DNA from: Pseudomonadota bacterium
GTDB lineage: Bacteria; Pseudomonadota; Gammaproteobacteria; Steroidobacterales; Steroidobacteraceae
Direction of reading: 5' to 3'
Assembly: GCA_016713725.1 (NCBI GenBank)
Contig: JADJOO010000013.1
Location: 1 to 64,000, forward strand
DNA: 64,000 nt
The notes under the pieces were generated by a model. The model was not told where the DNA came from. It did not search any database and saw only the letters and a list, made by a program, of their open reading frames with translations. Of the stretch, positions 37,754-46,991 are shown one piece after another (positions within the stretch are counted from its first letter, which is position 1; each line of letters begins with the position of its first letter). The position numbers and the translations under genes are program-made.

Positions 37754-38847
37754 CCAGCCCTTGCTTCAAGCTTTCTTCCAGGAACGGATTCAGGTCGCCG
37801 TCGAGGACCGCGGTCGTGTTGCCGATCTCGACGCCGGTGCGGAGGTCCTTGATGCGCGACTGGTCGAGCACGTAGGAACGAATCTGGTTTCCCCAGCTCA
37901 CGTCCGACTTCGAATCCTCAAGCACCTTGGCCGCTGCGTTGCGCTTGTTGACCTCGAGCTCGTACAGCTTGGCCTTCAGCATCTTCATCGCCGTCGAGCG
38001 GTTCTTGTGCTGGCTGCGCTCGCTCTGGCACGCCACCACGATGCCGGACGGCATGTGCCGTATGCGCACCGCCGACTCGGTCTTGTTCACGTGCTGGCCG
38101 CCTGCGCCGCTCGAGCGGTAGACGTCGGTCTCGAGGTCGGCCGGATTGATGTCGATTGCGATGTCGTCGTCGACCTCCGGTGAAATGAACACCGAAGCAA
38201 ACGACGTGTGACGCCGCGCGTTGGAATCGAACGGGCTCTTGCGCACGAGGCGGTGCACGCCCGTTTCGGTGCGCAGCCAGCCATAGGCGTACTCGCCTTC
38301 GAACTTGATCGTCGCGCTCTTGATTCCGGCGACTTCGCCGCCGTTGGCGTCGACGACTTCGGTCTTGAAGCCGTTCTTGTCGCCCCAGCGCAGGTACATG
38401 CGCATCAGCATGTTGGCCCAGTCCTGGGCCTCGGTGCCGCCGGCGCCCGCCTGGATGTCCAGGAACGCATTGTGCGAGTCCATCTCGCCCGGGAACATGC
38501 GCTTGAACTCGAGCTTCGCGAGCTGCGCGTCGATTCCACCAAGGTCCTGTTCGACGGAGTGGACCATCCCCTCGTCAGCGTCGGCTTCGGCCATGTCGAG
38601 CAATTCGGCCGCCTCGTCGAGGCCACCTGACATCTTGTCGAGCGTGGCCACTACACCGTCGAGCTTGCCGCGCTCGCGGCCGAGTTCCTGCGCACGCTCC
38701 GGCTTCTGCCAGACGGCCGGGTCTTCGAGCTCCCGCAGGACTTCCGTGAGCCGCTCAGCCTTGCCTGCATAGTCAAAGGTACCCCCTGAGCGCATCAGTG
38801 CGCTGCTTGAGTTCTTCGATCTGGCGGCGTATCGGGTTGATTTCCAT
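37746..38847 (-). CDS. prfB: Peptide chain release factor 2, programmed +1 frameshift
   Basis: RF2 ends translation at UGA and UAA. The first 25 codons (MEINPIRRQIEELKQ to ALRGYL) end at an in-frame TGA at 38775-38773; the rest continues in the +1 frame as TFDYAGKAERLTEVL. Functional motifs are the anticodon-like SPF (RKSPFDSNARRH) and the catalytic GGQ (SSGAGGQHVNKTESAVR). Merged length is 366 residues (E. coli 365). The start ATG 38847 was chosen because the usual MxxxNPIxxxI opening begins there. This is real recoding, unlike the other breaks in this window. Confidence 0.97.
38772..38787 (-). promoter_or_regulatory. prfB +1 recoding site
   Basis: The minus strand reads AGGGGGTACCTTTGAC. 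The internal Shine-Dalgarno AGGGGG (38787-38782) sits three bases before the slippery CTT and the UGA stop, the same layout as AGGGGGTATCTTTGAC in E. coli. Low RF2 slows termination at UGA and favours slippage, giving autoregulation. Confidence 0.97.
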
Positions 38848-39002
38848 GCGAAAACAGTCGCGGGTCAGGGAGACGGCTGGAACTTCGAATTCTAGCATTT
38901 CCCGCCGGAGCCTCGCTGCGGGAGCGGCCCGCCCCCTGCAACCGCCACCATCCGGCACGCTTGTCAGACATCACGAACGAGGCAAGGGGTGAGGGGTCCA
39001 GC

Positions 39003-40742
39003 TCAGAGCTTCCCGACCCACTCGGTCACGAGCTGCAATTTGCGCGTGCCCGTGTAGTCGTCGACACTCGTGCGGTACGCAGCCTGCACACGATCATTCG
39101 CCCGGATTTCCGGCGCGTCGACCCCGTCGAGGTACCGGAAGGCGATGGCATCGACGATCTCGCCGGTGGCTGCCCGCAGCCGCAGCTTCAGGTGGCGATT
39201 GCCGACCACCCGAGTGTCGACCACGCCGAAGATCCCATCGAACATCGGCTCCGGGAACCCCGAACCCCAGGGCCCGCCTTCACGCAGGGCTGCAGCGGTT
39301 GCGACGTTGAATTCGCCGGCCAGCAATTCGCCGTCGGTGTGCAGGTGCCCGGCGAGCGTATCTTCGTCGATCCAGCGTTCGACCTCGTGCGCGAACTCGG
39401 CTTCAAAGAATGGCAGGCTTGCTTCGCGCAGCGTGAGTCCGGCCGCCATCGCGTGGCCACCGAACTTGTCGACGAGCCCGGGCCTGCGCGTGGCGATCGC
39501 ATCGAGCACGTCGCGCACGTGAACCCCAGGTACCGATCGCGCCGAGCCCTTGACCCAGCCCGTTTCCGATCGCGCGAAGGCGATCACGGGCCGATGCAGC
39601 CGCTCCTTCACGCGTGACGCCACGAGCCCGATCACGCCCTGGTGCCAGCCCTCGTCGTAAACGCAGACACCGGCCGGTACGTGGCCCTCGAGCAACGCGA
39701 TGCGCGCGTCGATCAGCGACAAGGCCTCGAGCTGCATCTTCGCCTCGAGTTCCTTGCGGTCCGTGTTGAGCCGGGCCAGGTCCAGCGCCAGGGCGCGCGC
39801 TTGCGTCGGGTCGTCTGCGAGCAGGCAACGAATGCCTCGCGTCATGTCGTCGAGGCGACCGGCTGCGTTGAGTCGCGGACCCGCCTGGAAACCGAGATCC
39901 TGCCCCGTTACGCCGGCAAGCGTCCGGCCCGACGCTTCGAGCAGTTCCCGCAGCCCCGCGACGCAGCGGCCACGACGGATGCGCTGCAATCCCTGCGCGA
40001 CGAGCACGCGATTGTTGAGATCGAGTGTCACGACGTCGGCCACCGTGCCGAGCGCGACGAGGTCGAGCAGACGTGCCGGATTTGTGTCGACACCCGTCGG
40101 CAGCGCGTCGCGCCTGCGCAGTTCGTGGGTCAGCGCGGCCATCACGTAGAACGCCACGCCCACGCCCGCCAGCGACTTCGAGGCGAAGCGGTTGCCAGGA
40201 ACGTTGGGGTTCACGATGCAGGCAGCGGCCGGCAGCTCGCGCCCTGGCAGGTGATGATCGGTCACGAGCACGTCGATGCCGTGACGTCGCGCCTCCTCGA
40301 CCCCGTCGAGCGACGAGATACCGTTGTCCACGGTCACGATGAGACCGGGTTTGCGCTCGACCGCGACCCGCACGATTTCCGGCGTGAGGCCGTAACCGAA
40401 CCGAAAGCGATCCGGCACCAGGAAATCGGGTTGCTCGAAGCCGAGCGCCGTGAATTGCCGCATCATCAGCGCGGTGCTCGTCGCGCCGTCCGCGTCGAAA
40501 TCGCCAACGACCAGGACTCGCCTGCGCGTGCGCAGGGCCGAGGCCAGCAAGTCCGCCGCGGTTTCCGCGCCATCGAGCGTGCTGACCGGCAGCAACTGGT
40601 CGAGCCGCAGCGCGATATCGTCGGGACCGGCGAGCGACCGGGCCCCGTACACGCGACGCAGCACCGGATGCAGCGTCGCCGGCAACGCCGCCTGCAATTC
40701 GGCGCTGGATTCACGACGCAGGATCCGGCGCAACGGCGTCAT
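39003..40742 (-). CDS. recJ: Single-strand DNA exonuclease RecJ
   Basis: RecJ degrades single-stranded DNA 5' to 3' in RecFOR recombination and mismatch repair. The 579-residue protein has the DHH-family motifs VVGDFDADGATSTAL, VTVDNGISS and LVTDHHLPG (Asp and His metal ligands), and the DHHA1 region GGHAMAAGLTL. I start it at ATG 40742, which overlaps the stop of the upstream RpfE-type gene (ATGA); a GTG at 40751 would add three residues. Confidence 0.95.
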   Translation of the reverse strand: MTPLRRILRRESSAELQAALPATLHPVLRRVYGARSLAGPDDIALRLDQLLPVSTLDGAETAADLLASALRTRRRVLVVGDFDADGATSTALMMRQFTALGFEQPDFLVPDRFRFGYGLTPEIVRVAVERKPGLIVTVDNGISSLDGVEEARRHGIDVLVTDHHLPGRELPAAACIVNPNVPGNRFASKSLAGVGVAFYVMAALTHELRRRDALPTGVDTNPARLLDLVALGTVADVVTLDLNNRVLVAQGLQRIRRGRCVAGLRELLEASGRTLAGVTGQDLGFQAGPRLNAAGRLDDMTRGIRCLLADDPTQARALALDLARLNTDRKELEAKMQLEALSLIDARIALLEGHVPAGVCVYDEGWHQGVIGLVASRVKERLHRPVIAFARSETGWVKGSARSVPGVHVRDVLDAIATRRPGLVDKFGGHAMAAGLTLREASLPFFEAEFAHEVERWIDEDTLAGHLHTDGELLAGEFNVATAAALREGGPWGSGFPEPMFDGIFGVVDTRVVGNRHLKLRLRAATGEIVDAIAFRYLDGVDAPEIRANDRVQAAYRTSVDDYTGTRKLQLVTEWVGKL

Positions 40743-41773
40743 TCGAGCCACCGCGACACAGCGACCGGCCGGCGCCAGAATCGGAACCGCGCGGACGAAT
40801 CGACCTGCAACGCCGTGCCGCCGGCCAACAAGTCGAGGCTCCGCATGCCGCCCGCGCGCACGTTCGATGCCAGCATGGACAGCAAACCCGCGTCGACGGA
40901 CGCCAATGACTCCTCGACCCGCTCGGCGGGCGGCTGCGACACGGCGACGAACGTATCACCACGCCCCGTCTCGCTCCAGACGGTGTTGATGTCGCCCGCA
41001 TCGTTGCCCAGCGCGTGGCCGAGCGCGCGCAGCCAGCGATCGTCGCTGTGCAGGCGCCAGTGATCGATGCCCGGCGCCCGGCGGCCGATGCGTCGCCGAA
41101 ACCCCAGAGCCACCAACCGTTGACAGGCAGTCGACGAGACCGCTCGCGGCGCTGATTGACCGGATGCTCGTGCAGCAGCATCTGGATCTCGTTCATCAGG
41201 CTGCGAATGCGCGCCCCGTCGCGGCCCGCGGGCATGTAGTCGTGCACGTTATGACCCACGGCGGCGTCCGGCGGCTGAGTTGAACAGTCGATGGAGCGGG
41301 TAAAGCGCAGCAGCCATGCGCCCTGGACGAATGCCGCGACGGTCAGTTCTCCGGTCCCGAAATGCGAGCTCACGAGCGCGCCAAGTGCACTGGCGTCGTC
41401 TTCGGTGAGTTCCGCCTGGGCAAGTGGCGCGAGCCGCAGGTGATCGAGGCCAGCCGCGAGGTGCACCGGTTGCGCGACACACCAGGAGCCTGGACCAGTC
41501 GCAGTCAGTCCGTGTTCCAGCGCCAGTGCGGGCCCGGCGGCCCAGTGCGCCAGGAGATCCGCACCACCGACCGGCTCGAGCAGCCATTCACGCCAGGGCC
41601 CGGGGCTCGCCGGACACCAACCGGCCACGCCCGCCGAGCCACTGCAGCGCATGCATGACTGGCAGCGAGTCGTTCGCCGAGGTCTCGGCCAGCGCCGCCT
41701 GCAACCAGGGCAGCGCAACTCGCACTTGTGCCGCCGCCATCAGGAGATGCCTCCCGCCGGCAACGGGTGCCAT
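40739..41773 (-). CDS. rpfE: RpfE-type regulatory family protein, two frameshifts
   Basis: Three frame segments join to about 345 residues. The first, from ATG 41773, gives MAPVAGGRHLLMAAAQVRV and SLPVMHALQWLGGRGRL; the second, after a break near 41597-41615, PGPWREWLLEPVGGADLLAH to RSLMNEIQMLLHEHPVNQRR and VNGWWLWGFGD; the third, after a break near 41070-41085, HWRLHSDDRWLRALGHALGN to the stop at 40739. LMNEIQMLLHEHPVN, VNGWWLWG and DDRWLRALGHALG are what I associate with the RpfE/COG4255 family, next to recJ in Xanthomonas. Biochemical function is unknown; some databases label it a phosphoglycerate-mutase-like protein. No rpfF, rpfC or rpfG is present here. Confidence 0.72.
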
Positions 41774-41809
41774 CGTGTACTCGCGCGACGCATGCAGTAT
41801 CGTAAGGTC

Positions 41810-42179
41810 ATGAAGCTCCAGCTCGAAAATCCCGGCCGGCACGAACCTGGTGCGCAGTTACGGCCCGGGACAGTTGCGCATCGGCGAACGCACGCATTCG
41901 ACGAGCCTGATCGTTACGGCAACGGCAATCATCACGCCCTGGCGGCCGACCACGGCACAGGAACTGACGGCAGCCGACCTCGAGCCGCTGCTTGGCCTGG
42001 CGCCCGAAGTGGTGCTGCTCGGCACGGGTGCACGACAGCAGTTTCCCGACGTCCAGGTCCTGCGCATCCTGCACCAACAGCGGATCGGCGTGGAGGTGAT
42101 GGACACTTCCGCCGCTTGCCGCACGTACAATGTGCTGGTCACCGAAGGCAGGAGCGTCGCAGCCGCGCTGATCGTCTGA
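41810..42179 (+). CDS. Mth938-like DUF498 protein, frameshifted
   Basis: About 122 residues. The start is ATG 41810 (MKLQLENPG), and after one extra base in AATCCCGGCCGGCACG (41827-41842) the frame becomes TNLVRSYGPGQLRIGERTH, then LLGLAPEVVLLGTGARQQFP and GVEVMDTSAACRTYNVLVTE. The last motifs are typical of the Mth938/DUF498 family, related to the complex I assembly factor NDUFAF3. The bacterial role is not established. It is divergent from the RpfE-type gene with only 36 bases between starts, and convergent with pcm. Confidence 0.85.
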
Positions 42180-42199
42180 GCTGGCCGCACCGACTGCGC

Positions 42200-42832
42200 C
42201 TAGGCGAGGCCCTGCAGCAGTGGCACGAAAATCACCGGCCCGAGCACTTCACGCTCGTAGCGATCACCGCGGCGGGTGATGCGCAGCAGTTGCTGCTCAC
42301 GGTCGTTGCCAACGGGAATCACGAGCCGGCCGCCATCGGCCAGTTGCTCCAGCAGCGCCGGCGGCACGGCGTACGAAGCGGCGGCGACGATGATGCCGTC
42401 GAACGGCGCGTAGGCCGCCCAGCCTTCGAAGCCGTCACCGTGCTTCATGTACACGTTCGCAATGCGTAGATCGCGCAGGATCTGCCGCGCCTTGACCTGC
42501 AGCGCCGCGATGCGTTCGACGCTGTAGAGCGTCGCGACCAGCGGCGCGAGCACGGCGGTCTGGTAGCCGCAACCGGTGCCGACTTCGAGGACTTTGCGCG
42601 GCTTGCCCGCCTCGACCAGCGACTGCGTCATGCGCGCGACGATGTAGGGCTGCGAAATCGTCTGGCCATGGCCGATCGGCAGCGCCGTGTCCTCATAGGC
42701 ACGGCTGGCGAGCGCCTCGTCCACGAACATGTGCCGCGGCACGCTGCGGATGCGCTCGAGCACCTCGTTGTCGGTGATACCCTGCTCGCGAAGTCGCGCC
42801 ACCAGCCGCTCGCGCGTGCGAGCCGACGTCAT
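42200..42832 (-). CDS. pcm: L-isoaspartate O-methyltransferase
   Basis: Pcm repairs damaged proteins by methylating L-isoaspartyl residues. The 210-residue sequence begins MTSARTRERLVARLREQGI and has VPRHMFVDEALASRAYED, the ISQPYIVARMTQ loop, SAM motif I VLEVGTGCGYQTAVLA and the C-terminal GGRLVIPVG. Homologues often begin a few residues earlier (before GIGMTS), so a TTG at 42865 is possible. It lies 49 bases after surE, the standard surE-pcm pair of stationary-phase survival genes. Confidence 0.95.
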   Translation of the reverse strand: MTSARTRERLVARLREQGITDNEVLERIRSVPRHMFVDEALASRAYEDTALPIGHGQTISQPYIVARMTQSLVEAGKPRKVLEVGTGCGYQTAVLAPLVATLYSVERIAALQVKARQILRDLRIANVYMKHGDGFEGWAAYAPFDGIIVAAASYAVPPALLEQLADGGRLVIPVGNDREQQLLRITRRGDRYEREVLGPVIFVPLLQGLA

Positions 42833-42881
42833 GCCGATGCCGCTGACCCTGCTCTGATCCTTCAAGTGCGCTTCATCCGCG

Positions 42882-43640
42882 TCATTCGTTGCGCCCGCCG
42901 AGCCACTCGCCGATGTCGTCGACCGCCGCATGGCGCGTCAGGTCGACCTGCAATGGCGTGACGGAGACGTAGCCGCCGGCGACGGCATGAAAATCCGTGC
43001 CTTCGCCTGCATCCGCGCCCTCGCCGGCGGGCCCCACCCAGTACACCGGGCGACCGCGCGGGTCCGAGGCACGCACGACCGGCGCTGACCGATGCCGGTG
43101 TCCGAGGCGCGTGGACTTGAGGCCGCGCAACTTCTCGTACGGCAGGTCCGGGACGTTGACGTTGAGAATCATCGACGAATGCAGCGGTGCGCGCTGCAAG
43201 CGCAGCAGCATCTCGCTTGCCACGCGCGCGGCCGTCTCGAAATGGCGGCCTTCACGCACGACCAGCGATATCGCGATGGCAGGCAGGCCGAGGAAGCGTC
43301 CTTCGACGGCCGCGGCCACCGTGCCGGAATAGAGCACGTCGTCGCCGAGGTTGGCGCCGTCGTTGATGCCCGAGACCACCATGTCGTGATCGATCTCGCC
43401 TTCGAACAGGCCCGAAATGGCAAGGTGCACGCAGTCCGTGGGGGTGCCATTGACGAAATGGCGCCGGGGACCGTATTCGACGACGCGCAAAGGGACGTCG
43501 AGCGTCAATGAGTTGCTCGCGCCGCTGCGATTGCGATCTGGAGCCACCACCGTCACCTGGGCAAGCGGCTGCAACGCGTCGACGAGGCGCTGCAAGCCCT
43601 CGGCACGGTAGCCATCGTCGTTGCTGACCAGGATTCTCAT
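42882..43640 (-). CDS. surE: 5'/3'-nucleotidase SurE
   Basis: SurE is a metal-dependent nucleotidase and exopolyphosphatase needed for stationary-phase survival. The 252-residue protein starts MRILVSNDDGYRAEGLQRL with the metal-binding Asp pair at residues 8-9, followed by VVAPDRNRSGASNSLTL and SGINDGANLGDDVLYSGTVA, all canonical. Start ATG 43640. Usually followed by pcm, nlpD and rpoS in gammaproteobacteria; here only pcm follows. Confidence 0.96.
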   Translation of the reverse strand: MRILVSNDDGYRAEGLQRLVDALQPLAQVTVVAPDRNRSGASNSLTLDVPLRVVEYGPRRHFVNGTPTDCVHLAISGLFEGEIDHDMVVSGINDGANLGDDVLYSGTVAAAVEGRFLGLPAIAISLVVREGRHFETAARVASEMLLRLQRAPLHSSMILNVNVPDLPYEKLRGLKSTRLGHRHRSAPVVRASDPRGRPVYWVGPAGEGADAGEGTDFHAVAGGYVSVTPLQVDLTRHAAVDDIGEWLGGRNE

Positions 43641-43685
43641 GTGGCGTGGGACCGTATCGACATCAGGGCCCCAGCAGTGGCGGGG

Positions 43686-43713
43686 TTGGCCACGAACGCC
43701 GCGCAACTATACT
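43686..43713 (+). promoter_or_regulatory. Candidate sigma-70 promoter for smr gene
   Basis: TTGGCC (43686-43691) and TATACT (43708-43713) are 16 bases apart, 38 bases before the ATG at 43751, in an otherwise very GC-rich gap. It fits the divergent surE/smr layout. Read by eye. Confidence 0.5.
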
Positions 43714-43750
43714 GGAATCCCAGCCCGCCCCGGAAGCGAACCCCCAAGGC

Positions 43751-44300
43751 ATGACGACCCGAACCCCGCCGCCGGGCGACGACGACCCGAACGCCTTCCG
43801 GCGTGCGATGGCCGGCGTGCGCCCATTGCCCAAGCGCCCCGCCACGCCTGCGCGACCGCGACCGCGATCGATTGCCAGATCGACGGGCGCCGGGAGCCAG
43901 GACCTGTTGCACGAAAGTCATGCGACAGCGGCCGACCCCGCCGTGCTCGGTGCCGACGATGAGCTGACGTTCCGCCGCACGTACGTACGCGATGAAGTGA
44001 TGCGCAAGCTGAAGCGGGGCCAGATTGCCGTCGAGGCCGAGATCGACCTGCACGGTCTTGCGGCAGCATGCGGCGCAAGTGGCGCTGCGGCAATTCCTGA
44101 ACGATTGCGTGCGTCGTGGCCTGCATTGCGTGCGCGTCATACACGGCAAGGGACTGCGTTCGGGTCCCGGCGGTCCGGTGTTGAAGCCGATCGTCCACCA
44201 CTGGCTGCGCAAGGTCGAGAACGTCGCGGCGTTTGCAGGCGCACGACCCGCCGACGGCGGCTCTGGTGCGGTCTACGTCCTGCTGGCGGGCCGGAGGTAA
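43751..44300 (+). CDS. Smr-domain protein, frameshifted
   Basis: About 182 residues. The N-terminal half (MTTRTPPPGDDDPNAFRRAM, then LTFRRTYVRDEVMRKLKRGQ) leads into EIDLHGL, the opening of an Smr domain. At about 44062-44072 the frame shifts by one base, and the domain continues AAQVALRQFLNDCVRRGLHC, VRVIHGKGLRSGPGGPVLK and VAAFAGARPADGGSGAVYVL. HGKG and the final strand are the Smr signature. Smr proteins of this SmrB/YfcN type cut mRNA at collided ribosomes in E. coli; the same role is likely but inferred. Convergent with truD, eight bases apart. Confidence 0.88.
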
Positions 44301-44308
44301 GGCGCGAC

Positions 44309-45382
44309 TCACTCCTCCCCGCCTTCGCCCGCATCCCAGGCGTCGGCCAGCACTTCATGCAGCACGGCGGTGGCAAATGTGCCCCTTGGCAGCACGAACC
44401 GCAGGACCAGTGAGTCGTCGTCGCCGAAAGTCCAGTCGAATTCTCGGACGGGCAACCGCAGGCTGCGCCGCTCGTGATCGATGCGTTCAGATGCGAGCAA
44501 TGCCGCCAGGTCGGTAAGCGGTGCGACCACGTTGTCCTCGATTTCGCGTGCCAGGCCCGTGGCGGGGGACGCCCCGCGGCCCGGCATGGGGCCGCTCGGA
44601 TGCACGTCCATCGCGACGCGACGCGCTTCGAGTGCGGCATCAGCGGGCTCCGCTATAAAGAAACTGCGGCGGCCGTCGAGCATGACGGCCTCGCCCGGCA
44701 ACAGCCGGTTCCAGTCGCCACGCTCGACCCGGGCAGCGAGCACTGAGTTGAACAGGTGGCTGCGGGCTGCCGACAGCATGAAACTGCGCTGTGAGCGGTC
44801 GCGTGGTCCGGCAGCACCTCCTGCCCACGCCAGCGCCCGTCGCAGATTGCTGCCTTCGCGCCCGAACCGCTGCGGGCCGAAGTAATTCGGCACGCCGAGA
44901 TCGCGAATCGCCACGAGCGACGCTTCAATCTCGCCCCGGTCTCCGCCCAGGTCACGGATCCGCAGTTCGAACCGATTCGCGCGATGCGAACCCGGGCGAA
45001 GCTTCCGGCCATGCCGGTGCGCCGCGCGCACGGCATAGCCCTCGCCCTGCCATTCCAGGCACTGGGCCACGTCGAACAGTGCCGGTAACGGCAGCGAGTA
45101 CGCCTGGGTCGTCAGCGCGTGGCGATCCTTGTGACCGCTGAACCCGACGTCGCGGACGGCCACGCCGGCGTGTCGCGCGAGTTGCGCCGCGACCCAGCCG
45201 GTGTTGGCGCCCCGCTTCTCGACGACGAGCAGACCGTGATTGCCGGTCCCCTCCGGTTCGAACCCGAGAATTTCGTCGACGACGAAATCTTCTGGCTCCT
45301 GGCGGATCGTACCCGTGGCGGGAGGCCGGCCGCGCGCGCACGGTGCAACGCCGAGGCCGGGAACGGCGCCCGGATCGTTCAA
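44309..45382 (-). CDS. truD: tRNA pseudouridine(13) synthase
   Basis: TruD makes pseudouridine 13 in tRNA-Glu. From a TTG at 45382, overlapping the ispF stop as TTGA, the protein has 357 residues (E. coli 349). Motifs are the N-terminal RQEPEDFVVDEI, the catalytic loop GFSGHKDRHALTTQAYSLPL with Asp, RANRFELRIRD, and VPNYFGPQRFGREGSNL. No ATG exists at a suitable position; the next in-frame candidates lie well inside the conserved domain. Order ispD-ispF-truD-(surE-pcm) is typical of gammaproteobacteria. Confidence 0.94.
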   Translation of the reverse strand: MNDPGAVPGLGVAPCARGRPPATGTIRQEPEDFVVDEILGFEPEGTGNHGLLVVEKRGANTGWVAAQLARHAGVAVRDVGFSGHKDRHALTTQAYSLPLPALFDVAQCLEWQGEGYAVRAAHRHGRKLRPGSHRANRFELRIRDLGGDRGEIEASLVAIRDLGVPNYFGPQRFGREGSNLRRALAWAGGAAGPRDRSQRSFMLSAARSHLFNSVLAARVERGDWNRLLPGEAVMLDGRRSFFIAEPADAALEARRVAMDVHPSGPMPGRGASPATGLAREIEDNVVAPLTDLAALLASERIDHERRSLRLPVREFDWTFGDDDSLVLRFVLPRGTFATAVLHEVLADAWDAGEGGEE

Positions 45383-45885
45383 TGCCCGTCGTGTCCGTTC
45401 TGGTGCGCGTGATCGCCTTGCGCGAGCAGCACGATGGCCTGGCAGGCCAGGCCTTCGCCGCGCCCCAGCGCACCGAGTTCTTCCGTGGTCGTGGCCTTGA
45501 CGTTGACGCAGTCGATCCGTACCCCGAGGTCGTCCGCGATATTCTGTCGCATGAGCAGACGGTGAGGCCCGATCCGCGGTGCCTGCGCGAGGATCGTCAG
45601 GTCGGCGTTGACGACCCGCCAACCCTGCTCCTGCACGAGTGCCCCGCAATGCCGCAGGAAGCGCCGGCTGTCGGCGCCCTTCCAGCGCGGATCGCTGTCG
45701 GGAAAATGCTCGCCGATGTCGCCGAGCGCCATGGCGCCAAGCAGCGCATCGCACAGCGCGTGCAGGGCGACGTCGCCATCCGAATGCGCGATCACGCCGC
45801 GGGTGTGCGCAATGCGTACACCGCCGAGCGTCACGTGATCCCCATCCCCGTAGGCATGCACGTCGTAACCGATTCCCACCCTCAT
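45379..45885 (-). CDS. ispF: 2-C-methyl-D-erythritol 2,4-cyclodiphosphate synthase
   Basis: IspF forms the cyclic diphosphate of the MEP isoprenoid pathway. The 168-residue protein starts MRVGIGYDVHAYGDGDHV, where Asp8 and His10 bind the metal, and has GVIAHSDGDVALHALCDALL and VNVKATTTEELGALGRGEG. A GAGGGTGG ribosome site precedes ATG 45885; the ATG at 45909 would overlap the ispD stop as ATGA and add eight residues, so either start could be used. Ends in a His-rich tail HAHQNGHDGH. Confidence 0.95.
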   Translation of the reverse strand: MRVGIGYDVHAYGDGDHVTLGGVRIAHTRGVIAHSDGDVALHALCDALLGAMALGDIGEHFPDSDPRWKGADSRRFLRHCGALVQEQGWRVVNADLTILAQAPRIGPHRLLMRQNIADDLGVRIDCVNVKATTTEELGALGRGEGLACQAIVLLAQGDHAHQNGHDGH

Positions 45886-45905
45886 GCGACCACCCTCATC
45901 TCCGA

Positions 45906-46610
45906 TCATGGTTTTTCCGACCGGAGGATCGCCTCCGCAAGCGTGGCATCCTCCGGGTTGGTCACCTTGACGTTGTCGGCGCGGCCGCGGATGAGCCGGG
46001 GCTGCAGTCCCAGGCTTTCGATCGCCGACGCTTCGTCCGTGACCTGCCGGTCGCGTTCCAGGCAGAGCCGGAGCGCGCGCAGCAACAGCCCATAGCGGAA
46101 CATCTGCGGCGTGAGTGCGCGCCAGAGTCCGTCGCGTGCCACGGTTTCACCTGCGCGCTGCTCGCCGACTTCTCGCTTCAGCGTGTCGCTGACCGGAACG
46201 GCGAGCAAGCCGCCGACGGCATCCGCATCGAGCGCAGCGAAAAGCAGTTCGAGATCGGGGCGGCGCAGGCAGGGACGCGCGGCATCGTGGACCAGCACCC
46301 AGTCCGTGTCCCGGGCGTCGCCATCCAGCGCGTCGAGGCCGTTCGCGACCGAATGCTCGCGACGCGTGCCGCCGGTACAGCGACGCACGCGCGGGTCTGA
46401 AAACTCTGCCAGGCCTTGCCAGAGGTCATCATCGTACGCGAGCGAGACGACGATGCCGTCGATGCCGGGTTCGGCGAGCAGCGCGGCCAGCGTCCAGGAC
46501 AGCATTGGCCGTCCGAGCAGCGGGGTGTATTGCTTGCGAAGCGCAGCACCGAAACGGGAACCCTGCCCCGCCGCGGGCACGATCGCCCACCGCCGGACCG
46601 CCGGGGTCAC
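45906..46610 (-). CDS. ispD: MEP cytidylyltransferase
   Basis: IspD couples CTP to 2-C-methylerythritol 4-phosphate. The 234-residue protein has the nucleotide-binding opening VPAAGQGSRFGAALRKQYTP, VHDAARPCLR in the middle and VTDEASAIESLGLQPRLIRG near the end. ATGA overlap with ftsB upstream. It consumes CTP, which pyrG in the same gene run produces. Confidence 0.96.
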   Translation of the reverse strand: MTPAVRRWAIVPAAGQGSRFGAALRKQYTPLLGRPMLSWTLAALLAEPGIDGIVVSLAYDDDLWQGLAEFSDPRVRRCTGGTRREHSVANGLDALDGDARDTDWVLVHDAARPCLRRPDLELLFAALDADAVGGLLAVPVSDTLKREVGEQRAGETVARDGLWRALTPQMFRYGLLLRALRLCLERDRQVTDEASAIESLGLQPRLIRGRADNVKVTNPEDATLAEAILRSEKP

Positions 46611-46960
46611 GGCAAGTCGGCCTGGGCCGTCCTTTGCCCCGTCGCCGCACCAGGCGCCGGCGTGGTTGCCGTGCCGGGTTGCGCGGGCGGCACAACCTGG
46701 AAGAAAGTCTCGTTCGTCTTGACCATGCCGAGGTCGGTGCGCGCGCGTTCCTCGATGGCCTTGCGGCCTTCCTTGAGGTCGCGGACTTCAGCCGCGAGCG
46801 TGCGATTGCGGGTTTCGAGCCGGGTGTTTTCGGCGGACTGGACGTCGATGGCCTTCTCGAGGCGCCAGACCTCGCGCATGCCGTCGGGCGATGCCCAGAT
46901 TCGGTACTGGAGCAGCATCAACACGACGGCCAGGAGGCCGGCCATGATCCGGATGGTCAT
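46607..46960 (-). CDS. ftsB: Cell division protein FtsB
   Basis: FtsB joins FtsL and FtsQ in the divisome. The 117-residue protein has one membrane helix at residues 3-19 (IRIMAGLLAVVLMLLQY), a periplasmic coiled coil (about 30-75, VWRLEKAIDVQSAENTRLET onward) and RARTDLGMVKTNETFFQVV, the conserved end of FtsB. A Pro/Ala/Thr-rich tail follows. The eno-ftsB-ispD order is the usual one. Confidence 0.93.
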   Translation of the reverse strand: MTIRIMAGLLAVVLMLLQYRIWASPDGMREVWRLEKAIDVQSAENTRLETRNRTLAAEVRDLKEGRKAIEERARTDLGMVKTNETFFQVVPPAQPGTATTPAPGAATGQRTAQADLP

Positions 46961-46991
46961 GGGCGTGAAAGATTAGCAGAAACGGCGCACA

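Noticed and set aside
38773..38775. prfB in-frame stop as a sequencing error
   Set aside because: The flanking AGGGGG and CTT-TGA-C match the conserved recoding signal exactly.
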